From Rhodobacteraceae bacterium HLUCCO07 (GTDB lineage: Bacteria; Pseudomonadota; Alphaproteobacteria; Rhodobacterales; Rhodobacteraceae): 62,528 nt of DNA. The notes under the pieces are model-generated. The model was given only the letters and a program-made list of their open reading frames with translations. It was not told where the DNA came from and did not search any database. The stretch covers positions 1 through 62,528 of the forward strand of contig LJSU01000024.1 of the NCBI GenBank assembly GCA_001314705.1. The letters are read 5' to 3'. The position numbers and the translations under genes were made by a program. This document shows positions 32,970-40,912 of this stretch, in pieces (position 1 is the first letter of the stretch; each line of letters begins with the position of its first letter).

Positions 32970-34652
32970 CTAGATATCCAGCCGCCCCTGCGCGCCCCTG
33001 TCCTCTTCGCGGGCGGCTTTCTTGTAGGGGTTGCCGTGGCGCAGCGGCGTGTTGACGGCGCGGGGACCCATCTCCATCGCTTCCTCGATGGTCACGATCT
33101 GGATGCGCGGCACCGGATCGAACCCCTCGACATCCAAGGTGCCCGCGCCCTTGGCCCAGTCGATCATCGGTTTGGTAGGCGGCGTGAGGGTCAGCAGGAT
33201 ACCGATCTGCGCCTTTTGCTCGGTCACTACTGCGTCAAGGTCGCGCACCATGCCGACGCCCACGTTCTTGCCGCCCTTCACGCTGACGATCGCGGTGTGT
33301 TCCTTGGCCGGGCCAAAACGAAACAACCCGTCGATGCCGCCATCGGCCCCTTTCTTGCCGCCGCTCTGCGGATAGGCCTTGATCAACCCGCAGGCCCATT
33401 TCTCGAATTCCTTCTTGGTCTTGTCGTCGCGGGCAAAGAAATCGCGCGCCCCGCCGATATCCTGCGGCACGCCGTGGACGGTGAACTCCGCCCGTCCCTT
33501 GAAGGCGTCGTAAAGCCGCGTCTCGATCAGGTTGATCGCCAGATGGGTGATGTCGATGCCGATCCATTGGCGGCCCAGCTTCTGCGCCGCGTGAACGGTG
33601 GTGCCGCAGCCGCAGAACGGATCGAGCACCACGTCGCCCGGATTGGACGAGGCATTGATGATGCGTTCCAGCAGAGCGACGGGTTTCTGGGTGGGGTAGC
33701 CGAGGCGTTCTTGGGCTTTTGCGGTTAAAGGGCCAATATCGTGTATAATGTCTTGAACGGGATTGCCGAGCGTAACCTCGACGTAGCGCTTAAATCGAGG
33801 CACTGATCCCTTTTTAGGCCAATAGATCAAGCCCTGTTGGTCCAGAACATCGAGCCGTTCCTGACAAGTCATCTGCTCAAAGTCTTTGGGACGAACAAAT
33901 CTATTTGGCAATGCGCGGTCAGGGGGCAGTTCCCAATGACGGCCACTAGTGTTCGGATCGACATTGCGCCAGCTTTTACCCGATGATCCGGTTCTAGTTC
34001 CTGGCCCGGTCAAAGAGATTGGCTGGAAGTTTCCGTGCTCATCTGAGTAATTGTAGTGTTCGCTCAGATAACTTTCTTCGTAAGCTTCATGGGTCTTATT
34101 CCAAATGTAGCCATCAGTTTTTGAATAGAATAGCAGCGTGTCGTGTATTGGCCCCCATTTCTTGGCTCTTCCGTGTGCCCCCGTTCGCTTCCAAATAACT
34201 TCATTTCTGAAATTTCGCGCCCCGAACACCGCGTCCAGCAATATCTTCAGGTAATGGCTCGCCGTCGGGTCGCAATGCAGGTAGAGCGATCCGGTGGGCT
34301 TCAGCACCCGGTGCAGCTCCACCAGCCGCACCGCCATCATGGCCAGATAGGCGGTCATCGGGTTCTTGCCGAGGAATCCCACCATCGCGTCGAGCATTTT
34401 CGCCGCCTCCTGATGCGGGCTGTCGCGCAATTCGATCAGCGCCTGCCCCGACACCATGTCATCCCAGTGCCACGTGTCGTCAAATGCCGCGATCTGCGCG
34501 CCCGAGACCTGCCCGCTCTCGTCCTTGAAAAGGTGGGAATAGGTCGCGTTCGAGTTGAACGGCGGGTCGAGATAGACGAGATCGACGCTCTCGTCCGCGA
34601 TACTCTCGCGCAGCACCGCGAGGTTGTCGCCGTAATAAAGGTGATTGCCCAT
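32970..34652 (-). CDS. Site-specific DNA (adenine-N6) methyltransferase with Mrr-like C-terminal domain
   Basis: A 560-residue protein. Motif IV DPPF is at 29-32 and motif I DPFCGCGTT at 344-352, the beta-class order IV-target region-I. Residues ~137-317 between them form the target-recognition part; the DNA coding for it (about 33700-34240) is visibly lower in G+C (near half) than the flanks (near two-thirds). The C-terminal ~140 residues look like an Mrr/PD-(D/E)xK nuclease: GADGGIDG (Asp441) and SVKGG (Lys459); the residue two before Lys is Ser, not Glu/Gln, so cleavage activity is doubtful. There is no separate restriction gene. It is divergent from gap. Confidence 0.88.
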   Translation of the reverse strand: MGNHLYYGDNLAVLRESIADESVDLVYLDPPFNSNATYSHLFKDESGQVSGAQIAAFDDTWHWDDMVSGQALIELRDSPHQEAAKMLDAMVGFLGKNPMTAYLAMMAVRLVELHRVLKPTGSLYLHCDPTASHYLKILLDAVFGARNFRNEVIWKRTGAHGRAKKWGPIHDTLLFYSKTDGYIWNKTHEAYEESYLSEHYNYSDEHGNFQPISLTGPGTRTGSSGKSWRNVDPNTSGRHWELPPDRALPNRFVRPKDFEQMTCQERLDVLDQQGLIYWPKKGSVPRFKRYVEVTLGNPVQDIIHDIGPLTAKAQERLGYPTQKPVALLERIINASSNPGDVVLDPFCGCGTTVHAAQKLGRQWIGIDITHLAINLIETRLYDAFKGRAEFTVHGVPQDIGGARDFFARDDKTKKEFEKWACGLIKAYPQSGGKKGADGGIDGLFRFGPAKEHTAIVSVKGGKNVGVGMVRDLDAVVTEQKAQIGILLTLTPPTKPMIDWAKGAGTLDVEGFDPVPRIQIVTIEEAMEMGPRAVNTPLRHGNPYKKAAREEDRGAQGRLDI

Positions 34653-34768
34653 GGCCTGCGCCCCCTGTTGCCGTCTCCGCCCTTATCGGGCGTGAGTTTG
34701 GTTAAGATCGAGTTTAAGGGGCAAGGTTGCACAATGGCAATGGCGGGCGCCCCGCATCCCGCCCCGGA

Positions 34769-34800
34769 TGTTAGCGCAACCCCCTGCAAGTTAACGCTAC
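34769..34800. promoter_or_regulatory. Two GTTAnCGC-type half-palindromes upstream of gap
   Basis: GTTAGCGCAAC (34770-34780) and GTTAACGCTAC (34790-34800) each resemble GTTAGCGCTAAC, the kind of operator described for the LacI-type carbon regulator CceR in Rhodobacteraceae, with one base missing each. They are spaced by 9 bp and lie about 100 bp before the gap start. Assignment rests on memory of that motif and is tentative. Confidence 0.35.
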
Positions 34801-34892
34801 CACCGCGCAAATCGGCGCGCGCCCCCCTTTCGGCCCCGCGTGAACCCGCTTAAGACAGCTCCAAATCCACAGCCCAGGAAGGAGCCTTGTCC

Positions 34893-35891
34893 ATGGCCAT
34901 CAAAGTCGGGATCAACGGGTTCGGCCGCATCGGCCGCTGCACGCTCAGCCATATCGCCGCCTCGGGGCGCGACGATATCGAGGTGATCAAGATCAACGCC
35001 ACCGGCCCGATCGAGACAGCGGCGCACCTGATCAGGTATGACAGCGTGCATGGCCGCTTCCCGGGCGAGGTGACGGTCGGCGAGGGCGTGATGAATCTCG
35101 GCCGTGGCGACATGCAGGTCTTTTCGACCTATGACCTCGATGCGCTCGACTGGTCGGGATGTGACGTGGTGCTCGAATGCACGGGCAAGTTCAACGACGG
35201 CAAGAAGGCCGACGCGCATCTGCGCCGCGGCGCGGGCAAGGTGCTGCTCTCGGCCCCGGGCAAGAACGTGGACAAGACCGTCGTCTTCGGCGTCAACCAC
35301 GATCAGCTGACCGCCGACGACCGGATGATCTCGAACGGCTCCTGCACCACCAACTGCCTCGCCCCGGTCGCCAAGGTGCTGCATAACGCGGTCGGGATCG
35401 AGTCGGGCATCATGACCACGATCCATGCCTATACCGGCGACCAGCCCACGCATGACCGTCGCCACAACGATCTCTACCGCGCCCGCGCCGCGGCGATGTC
35501 GATGATCCCGACCTCGACCGGCGCGGCCAAGGCGCTGGGCGAGGTGCTGCCCGATCTGGCCGGGCGGCTCGACGGCTCGGCCATTCGCGTGCCCACCCCG
35601 AACGTGAGCGCGGTCGACCTGACCTTTACCGCCGCGCGCGACGTGACCGCCGCCGAGATCAACGCGATCATGCAGGAGGCGGCCGACGGCCCGATGAAGG
35701 GCGTGCTGGGCTATGAGTCCGCGCCGCTCGTGTCGGTGGATTTCAACCATACCGAGGAAAGCTCGATCTTCGCCCCGGCGCAGACGCGGGTTGTCGGTGA
35801 CCGGCTCGTGCGCGTGCTGGCATGGTATGACAACGAATGGGCCTTTTCCTGCCGCATGGCCGATGTGGCCGTGGCGATGGGCCGTCTCTGA
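34893..35891 (+). CDS. gap: Glyceraldehyde-3-phosphate dehydrogenase (type I)
   Basis: A 332-residue glycolytic/gluconeogenic enzyme. The N-terminal GINGFGRIGRCTLSHI binds NAD(P). The catalytic Cys151 is in SNGSCTTNCLAP, followed by TTIHAYTGDQPTHD; the C-terminal VLAWYDNEWAFSCRM is also typical. At the spot where NAD-dependent forms carry Asp (INDL), this one has Asn35 (KINATG), suggesting relaxed or NADP-type cofactor use. AGGAAGGAG precedes the ATG at 34893 by eight bases; an upstream TTG is too close to it. A small membrane-peptide gene follows by 90 bp. Confidence 0.94.
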   Translation: MAIKVGINGFGRIGRCTLSHIAASGRDDIEVIKINATGPIETAAHLIRYDSVHGRFPGEVTVGEGVMNLGRGDMQVFSTYDLDALDWSGCDVVLECTGKFNDGKKADAHLRRGAGKVLLSAPGKNVDKTVVFGVNHDQLTADDRMISNGSCTTNCLAPVAKVLHNAVGIESGIMTTIHAYTGDQPTHDRRHNDLYRARAAAMSMIPTSTGAAKALGEVLPDLAGRLDGSAIRVPTPNVSAVDLTFTAARDVTAAEINAIMQEAADGPMKGVLGYESAPLVSVDFNHTEESSIFAPAQTRVVGDRLVRVLAWYDNEWAFSCRMADVAVAMGRL

Positions 35892-35981
35892 CCGCGGCAT
35901 CGCCGCGCTTGATCGGACCCGCGGCCTGGGGCATACCCGGCCCCAGAGCCGCCGCGCCGGCTTGGTTTCGCAAGGCACGCC

Positions 35982-36125
35982 ATGACCAATCAGATCGCCA
36001 TCGGGCTCGGCCTCGTCATCCTGGGATTGCTGGGCCTTGACTGGTATCTGGCGGATGGCGGCGGCCTGCTCTTCCTGATCCGCAAGGGCGCCGAGATGAT
36101 CGAATGGATGGCCTTCTGGCGCTGA
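35982..36125 (+). CDS. Short single-pass membrane peptide downstream of gap
   Basis: A 47-residue frame starting MTNQIAIGLGLVILGLLG and ending EMIEWMAFWR, with one hydrophobic N-terminal helix and an amphipathic C-terminus. Similar short peptides follow gap genes in other Rhodobacteraceae, with the same ending pattern (glyceraldehyde gene, then an IGLGLVI...FW peptide); that is from memory. Function is unknown. It faces coaD, with 27 bp between stops. Confidence 0.68.
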   Translation: MTNQIAIGLGLVILGLLGLDWYLADGGGLLFLIRKGAEMIEWMAFWR

Positions 36126-36152
36126 GCCACCGATCGTGCGCCGGACGAATCG

Positions 36153-36647
36153 TTACCGCCCCAGCTTGGCCAGCAATTTCTCGTTCACCGCGGGGGGCAC
36201 GAATTTCGACACGTCCCCGTTCAGCCGGGCGATTTCCTTGACCAGCTTCGAGGCGATCGCCTGACGACGTGCATCCGCCATCAGGAACACGGTCTCGACG
36301 CTGTCGTCGAGCGCCCGGTTCATGCCGACCATCTGGAACTCGTATTCGAAATCGGCCACCGCGCGCAGCCCGCGCACGATCACCCGCGCGCCGACGTCAT
36401 GTGCGCAGTCGATCAGCAGGTTCTCGAACGGGTGCGCCACGATCTCGGTGCCCGTGTCCTTGGCCAGGCTCGCGCATTCCTCCTCGATCATCTCGACCCG
36501 CTCTTCGAGGTCGAAAAGCGGCCCCTTGTCACGGTTGATCGCCACCCCGATCACCAGCTTGTCCACCAAGAGCGTCGCGCGCCGGATGATGTCGGTATGT
36601 CCATAGGTGATCGGGTCAAAGGTACCGGGGTAAAGGCCGATGCGCAT
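36153..36647 (-). CDS. coaD: Pantetheine-phosphate adenylyltransferase
   Basis: A 164-residue enzyme making dephospho-CoA from 4'-phosphopantetheine and ATP, the penultimate step of CoA synthesis. The nucleotidyltransferase motif is GTFDPITYGHTDII (TxGH form), with KLVIGVAIN, the central ARVIVRGLRAVADFEYEFQM and the ISKLVKEIARLNGDVSKFVPP-type end (SKLVKEIARLNGDVS). The ATG at 36645-36647 has GGGAGG ahead; the longer frame adds a non-family N-terminus. Confidence 0.96.
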   Translation of the reverse strand: MRIGLYPGTFDPITYGHTDIIRRATLLVDKLVIGVAINRDKGPLFDLEERVEMIEEECASLAKDTGTEIVAHPFENLLIDCAHDVGARVIVRGLRAVADFEYEFQMVGMNRALDDSVETVFLMADARRQAIASKLVKEIARLNGDVSKFVPPAVNEKLLAKLGR

Positions 36648-36749
36648 GAGAGCCTCCCATTCTGCGGTTGCGCAATAATCTTTCGCGCCATGCAGCATCG
36701 CGACAGGAATTGCAAGGCGGAACCCGCCTGCCCGGAACCGGCCCGGGGC

Positions 36750-37184
36750 TCAGTGCCCCATGATCATCCCTTCGAGCGCATCCTTTTCCATCGAAAGCTC
36801 CTCGAGCCGTGCCTTGACCACGTCGCCGATGGTCACGATCCCGACCAGCTCCTCATCCTCGACCACGGGCATGTGGCGGAAACGGCCGTTGGTCATCCGC
36901 TGGAGCACCGAATCCGCGGTTTCGCTCTTGGTGCAGCAGACCGGGTTGCGGGTCATCATCTGGTCGACCGACTCGTTCAGGCAGACCGCGCCGCGCAGCG
37001 CGAGACTGCGCACGATGTCGCGCTCCGACAGGATGCCCTCGGCCCGGCGTCCGTCGGTCGACACGATCACCCCGCCGATGCGCCGCTCTGCCAGGATCTG
37101 CGCCGCCTCGGTGACCGATGTGCCGGGCGTGACCGTGATCACCGAAGTGTCGCCCTTGGATTTCAGAATCTGATGTACCAGCAT
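36750..37184 (-). CDS. CBS-domain-pair protein
   Basis: A 144-residue protein consisting of two CBS domains, first at about 8-66 (ITVTPGTSVTEAAQILAERRIGGVIV) and second at about 73-130 (MTRNPVCCTKSETADSVLQRM...GIVTIGDVV). Such free-standing pairs bind adenine nucleotides and sense energy state. The segments LSERDIVRSLALRG and RFRHMPVVEDEELVG are typical. It is read in the same direction as coaD, but the gene pair is not clearly an operon. Partner protein unknown. Confidence 0.9.
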   Translation of the reverse strand: MLVHQILKSKGDTSVITVTPGTSVTEAAQILAERRIGGVIVSTDGRRAEGILSERDIVRSLALRGAVCLNESVDQMMTRNPVCCTKSETADSVLQRMTNGRFRHMPVVEDEELVGIVTIGDVVKARLEELSMEKDALEGMIMGH

Positions 37185-37250
37185 GACCTGTCCCTCCGTT
37201 TGAGCGCCGCAAATGCCGCCTATCGAGCGTTGCCGGGATACCGCTTTCTG

Positions 37251-38147
37251 TCAAGTCAGCCGTTCGAGCCGCGCCACTTCACGCCGGACCCCCTCGGTCA
37301 GGAGCGCGGCAAACCGGCTCAGTCGTTCGACCCGGCGATCATCCTCGTGACGGATCAGGTAGAAGCTGCGCGTCAGGCTGAACTCGCGGGGCAGCAGCTT
37401 GCGCAGCCCCGGTGCGGCGGGCAGGGCAAAGTCGTGCACCACGCCCAGCCCGCCGCCCTGTCGGATCCAGTTGAACTGGACCGAAACCGAGTTCGAGGCC
37501 AGCGCCACGCGCTCGATGCCCAGCTCGCCCAGGTAATCGAGCTCGGCGTCGAAGATCATGTCGGGGATATAGCCGATCATCCGGTGGCCGCCGAGATCGT
37601 CGAGCCCGGTCACCGGCCCGTGGCGGCGCAGGTAGACCTCGGCCGCCGCCAGATGCAGCCGGTAATCGGTCAGTTTCGAGACCAGCAGCCGCCCGGCACT
37701 GGGCGGGCTGACCCCGATCGCCATGTCGGCTTCGCGCTTGCTGAGGTTGAAGACGCGCGGCAGGGCGACGATCTGCACTTCGAGATCGGGATTGTCCTCG
37801 ACGATCGCGGCACAGACCTGCGGCAGCAGGAAATTGGCGGCCCCGTCCGGCGCGCCAAGGCGGATCTGGCCCGACAGGGCCCCGCCCCGCCCGGCGAGGT
37901 CGTCCATCGCCTCGCCCATCGCGGCCTCGGCGCGCGCCACGTGGGTCATGAGGCGTTGCCCCTCACCCGTCAGCGCATAGCCCTGCGGCGACTTGGTGAA
38001 GAGGACCACGCCCATGTCATGTTCGAGCCGCGCCACGCGCCGCCCGACCGTCGCCGCATCGAGCCGCAACCGCCGACCCGCCCGCGACAGGCTCTCGTCG
38101 CGCGCCACGGCCAGGAAGCAGCGCATGTCGTCCCATCTTGCCTGCAC
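37251..38147 (-). CDS. LysR-type transcriptional regulator
   Basis: A 298-residue regulator. The N-terminal winged helix begins WDDMRCFLAVARDESLSRAGRRLRL, with the recognition helix AATVGRRVARLEHDMGVVLF. The effector domain follows from about residue 85 to the end. I choose the GTG at 38145-38147, with GGGAG eight bases ahead, since the upstream part of the frame lies in the intergenic gap. It is divergent from mmsA with 128 bp between, so it probably controls the valine-catabolism genes, though the inducer is not known. Confidence 0.88.
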   Translation of the reverse strand: MQARWDDMRCFLAVARDESLSRAGRRLRLDAATVGRRVARLEHDMGVVLFTKSPQGYALTGEGQRLMTHVARAEAAMGEAMDDLAGRGGALSGQIRLGAPDGAANFLLPQVCAAIVEDNPDLEVQIVALPRVFNLSKREADMAIGVSPPSAGRLLVSKLTDYRLHLAAAEVYLRRHGPVTGLDDLGGHRMIGYIPDMIFDAELDYLGELGIERVALASNSVSVQFNWIRQGGGLGVVHDFALPAAPGLRKLLPREFSLTRSFYLIRHEDDRRVERLSRFAALLTEGVRREVARLERLT

Positions 38148-38181
38148 GGATGTTCTCCCTGGTTTCCGCCCTGCCCTATCC

Positions 38182-38193
38182 TGCAATAATGCA
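38182..38193. promoter_or_regulatory. Candidate LysR operator between lysR and mmsA
   Basis: TGCAATAATGCA is a partial dyad (TGCA-N4-TGCA) in the 128-bp divergent gap, 35 bp from the regulator start and 82 bp from mmsA. LysR proteins bind T-N11-A dyads near such positions. No other clear dyad stands out; evidence is positional only. Confidence 0.3.
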
Positions 38194-38275
38194 AAACGGG
38201 CTTTGGGCAACTACCTCTTTTCACCGCAAATGCGCAAGGCTATCTTGGCGCGGAACGATACCCGAGGAGGATCCG

Positions 38276-39775
38276 ATGCAAGAACTGACCCATTACATCA
38301 ACGGCGAGCATGTCAAAGGCACGTCCGGGCGCTTTGGCGATGTCTACAACCCTGCCACCGGCGAGGTGATCGCCAAGGCCCCGCTCGCCTCGACCGCCGA
38401 GGTCGAGAAGGCGGTCGAACTGGCCGCCGCCGCGCAACCGGCCTGGGCGGCGACCAACCCGCAGCGCCGCGCGCGCGTGATGATGAAATTCGTCGACCTG
38501 CTCAACCGCGACATGGACAAGCTGGCCGAGGCGCTCTCGCGCGAGCATGGCAAGACCCTGCCCGACGCTGCCGGCGACGTGCAGCGCGGCCTCGAGGTCG
38601 TGGAATACTGCATCGGCGCGCCGCAACTGCTCAAGGGCGAGTATACCGACGGCGCCGGCCCCGGCATCGACATGTATTCCATGCGCCAGCCGCTGGGTGT
38701 CTCGGCCGGGATCACGCCCTTCAACTTCCCCGCCATGATCCCGATGTGGATGTTCGCCCCCGCGCTGGCCTGCGGCAACGCCTTCATCCTCAAGCCCAGC
38801 GAGCGCGACCCCTCGGTGCCGCTCATGCTGGCCGAGCTGATGGAAGAGGCCGGCCTGCCCAAGGGTCTCTTGCAGGTCGTGAACGGCGACAAGGAAGCGG
38901 TTGACGCGATCCTGCACAATCCCACGGTCCAGTCGGTGGGCTTTGTCGGCTCGACCCCGATCGCCGAATACATCTATGGCACGGGCTGCACCAACGGCAA
39001 GCGCGTGCAATGCTTCGGCGGCGCCAAGAACCACATGATCATCATGCCCGACGCCGACATGGACCAAGCCGCCGATGCGCTCGTGGGTGCGGGCTATGGC
39101 GCGGCGGGCGAACGCTGCATGGCGATCTCCGTTGCCGTTCCGGTGGGCGACGAAACCGCCGACCGCCTGATCGAGAAACTCGTGCCGCGCATCGAAAAGC
39201 TCAAGGTCGGCCCCTATACCGATGGCAACGATGTCGATTACGGCCCCGTCGTGACCGCCGCGGCCAAGGCCAACATCGAACGGCTGGTGCAATCCGGCAT
39301 CGACCAGGGCGCGAAACTCGTCGTCGACGGGCGCGGCTTCTCGCTCCAGGGCTACGAGGACGGCTTTTTCGTCGGCCCGCATCTCTTTGACAACGTCACC
39401 CCCGACATGGACATCTACAAGACCGAGATCTTCGGCCCGGTCCTGTCGACCGTGCGCGCGGGCAGCTACGAAGAGGCGCTCAAGCTGGCGATGGATCACG
39501 AGATGGGCAACGGCACCGCGATCTTCACCCGCGACGGCGACGCGGCGCGCGATTTCGCCAGCCGGATCAATATCGGCATGGTCGGCATCAACGTGCCGAT
39601 CCCCGTGCCGCTGGCCTATCACACCTTCGGCGGCTGGAAGAAATCGATGTTTGGCGATCTCAACCAGCACGGCCCCGACGCCTTCAAGTTCTACACCCGC
39701 ACCAAGACGGTGACGGCACGCTGGCCCTCGGGTCTCAAGGAAGGTGGCGAATTCCACTTCAAGGCGATGGACTGA
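38276..39775 (+). CDS. mmsA: CoA-acylating methylmalonate-semialdehyde dehydrogenase
   Basis: A 499-residue aldehyde dehydrogenase that converts methylmalonate semialdehyde to propionyl-CoA in valine breakdown. Features: PLGVSAGITPFNFPAMIPMWM, the NAD-loop FVGSTPIAEYIY, CFGGAKNHMIIMPDAD, the catalytic Cys in GAAGERCMAIS, and the end TFGGWKKSMFGDLNQHGPDAFKFYTR, which separates this family from other aldehyde dehydrogenases. GAGGAGG precedes the ATG. The lysR gene is divergent upstream and mmsB lies 4.7 kb downstream on the same strand. Confidence 0.95.
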   Translation: MQELTHYINGEHVKGTSGRFGDVYNPATGEVIAKAPLASTAEVEKAVELAAAAQPAWAATNPQRRARVMMKFVDLLNRDMDKLAEALSREHGKTLPDAAGDVQRGLEVVEYCIGAPQLLKGEYTDGAGPGIDMYSMRQPLGVSAGITPFNFPAMIPMWMFAPALACGNAFILKPSERDPSVPLMLAELMEEAGLPKGLLQVVNGDKEAVDAILHNPTVQSVGFVGSTPIAEYIYGTGCTNGKRVQCFGGAKNHMIIMPDADMDQAADALVGAGYGAAGERCMAISVAVPVGDETADRLIEKLVPRIEKLKVGPYTDGNDVDYGPVVTAAAKANIERLVQSGIDQGAKLVVDGRGFSLQGYEDGFFVGPHLFDNVTPDMDIYKTEIFGPVLSTVRAGSYEEALKLAMDHEMGNGTAIFTRDGDAARDFASRINIGMVGINVPIPVPLAYHTFGGWKKSMFGDLNQHGPDAFKFYTRTKTVTARWPSGLKEGGEFHFKAMD

Positions 39776-39788
39776 ACCATTGGCTCAT

Positions 39789-39818
39789 TGCATCGCGCGG
39801 GTTGCACCACGCGATGCA
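39789..39818 (+). repeat. 9-bp perfect inverted repeat after mmsA
   Basis: TGCATCGCG (39789-39797) and CGCGATGCA (39810-39818) flank a 12-nt loop, 13 bp after the mmsA stop. No T-run follows. It may form an mRNA 3' hairpin or weak terminator. Confidence 0.55.
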
Positions 39819-39836
39819 TGATCCTAGGCTTCTGTC

Positions 39837-40256
39837 ATGCCACTGACCTTTCGCATCCTGCCCGACATGGCATTGGTTTACGTGCGTTACAGGGGGGCCA
39901 TTTGCCCGCGCGACACGATGCGGGTCTTTGGCGAGTACATGTCGCACCCCGATTTCCGCCCCGGCCAGAAACAGCTTGTCGACCTGCGCCAGGTCACCAG
40001 GATCGCGTTCGACTATCCCGAGCTCGTCAAGATGCAGGCGAAGAAGTGCGAAGGGATCTACCTGCCCGGGGCGCCGACCCTCATGGCCTACCTGACCGGA
40101 TCGCCCGACACGATGCGCGCCGCCCGGGCGATCCAACGCTCATGGGACGGCACGTCGGACGTGATCGCGCGCATCTTCACCGATGAAGCCGACGCGCTCG
40201 GGTTTCTCGGCCTGCCCCAGACCGAATTGCAAGCCATACTGGTGCGCACGGCCTGA
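39837..40256 (+). CDS. Conserved protein of unknown function, tandem paralogue 1
   Basis: A 139-residue soluble protein beginning MPLTFRILPDMALVYVRYRG. It resembles the next gene (40426-40833): both have MPxT(F/Y), an early strand ending YxG, a helix with (F)xxYxxxPxF, then (L)xDLxxVT, and a C-terminal helix-rich half with AR...SD..I. The pattern (strand, helix, strand, helix) recalls SpoIIAA/STAS-like folds, but no motif proves it. The function is unknown. A hairpin separates it from mmsA. Confidence 0.68.
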   Translation: MPLTFRILPDMALVYVRYRGAICPRDTMRVFGEYMSHPDFRPGQKQLVDLRQVTRIAFDYPELVKMQAKKCEGIYLPGAPTLMAYLTGSPDTMRAARAIQRSWDGTSDVIARIFTDEADALGFLGLPQTELQAILVRTA

Positions 40257-40425
40257 ACCCTTTGCACGACCGACCGGGGCATCGTGACCATATCTCCCGA
40301 ATCCGCGCCATGACCTGCCACCCGTATGCAACAGGTGGTTCACTGGTTAAATTTTGTGGTTTTGAATTACATTCCCTTGAGTAGAGTTAACCGCATTAAA
40401 ACTACTTTTACGCGAGACTCTCTTT

Positions 40426-40833
40426 ATGCCCGTGACTTACGATATAGATGACATCGCCCATATCGTCACCGCGCGCTACGCGGGCGAGGTGACGCTCGAT
40501 GAAATCGCCGCCATGTTCACCGCCTATATCCGGGACCCCCGTTTCGACATCGACCGTCCACATCTGGCCGACCTTTCCAGGGTCACGGGCACGGATATCG
40601 GATTCGAGGATACCTATGCCCTGTTTTCCATGTACATGCGCAACTATACCCGCCCGGGTCACCATTTGCGGATCGCGATCCATGCCCCCGAGCCGATCTC
40701 CTTCGGCATCGCGCGGATTTTCCAGAACCTGGCCGAAAGCTCCGATGCGATCGACGTGGAACTCTTCGACAGGCTCGATACCGCCCGCGACTGGGCGCTG
40801 AGCCGCACGCCCACGGCCTCGACCCACGGCTGA
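40426..40833 (+). CDS. Conserved protein of unknown function, tandem paralogue 2
   Basis: A 135-residue soluble protein beginning [20 protein letters not shown], similar in length and layout to the gene just upstream, about a quarter identical by eye. It has its own AT-rich upstream region (40335-40425), unusual in this GC-rich window and likely a promoter; the ribosome site (ACGCGAGA) is weak. Both copies probably come from duplication. No catalytic motif is visible. Sensor or STAS-like roles are possible only as guesses. Confidence 0.68.
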   Translation: MPVTYDIDDIAHIVTARYAGEVTLDEIAAMFTAYIRDPRFDIDRPHLADLSRVTGTDIGFEDTYALFSMYMRNYTRPGHHLRIAIHAPEPISFGIARIFQNLAESSDAIDVELFDRLDTARDWALSRTPTASTHG

Positions 40834-40912
40834 GCTTGCACGGCATTCCCTTTCCTGCTCAAACTCGTTCGACACGCGCGTGCAGACGCAGCAGACGCAA
40901 AGGGGGGCCGCC

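Noticed and set aside
40375-40400. CtrA-like TTAA pairs near the second paralogue
   Set aside because: Spacing is 5 or 6 bases instead of 7; kept only as an AT-rich promoter-like region.
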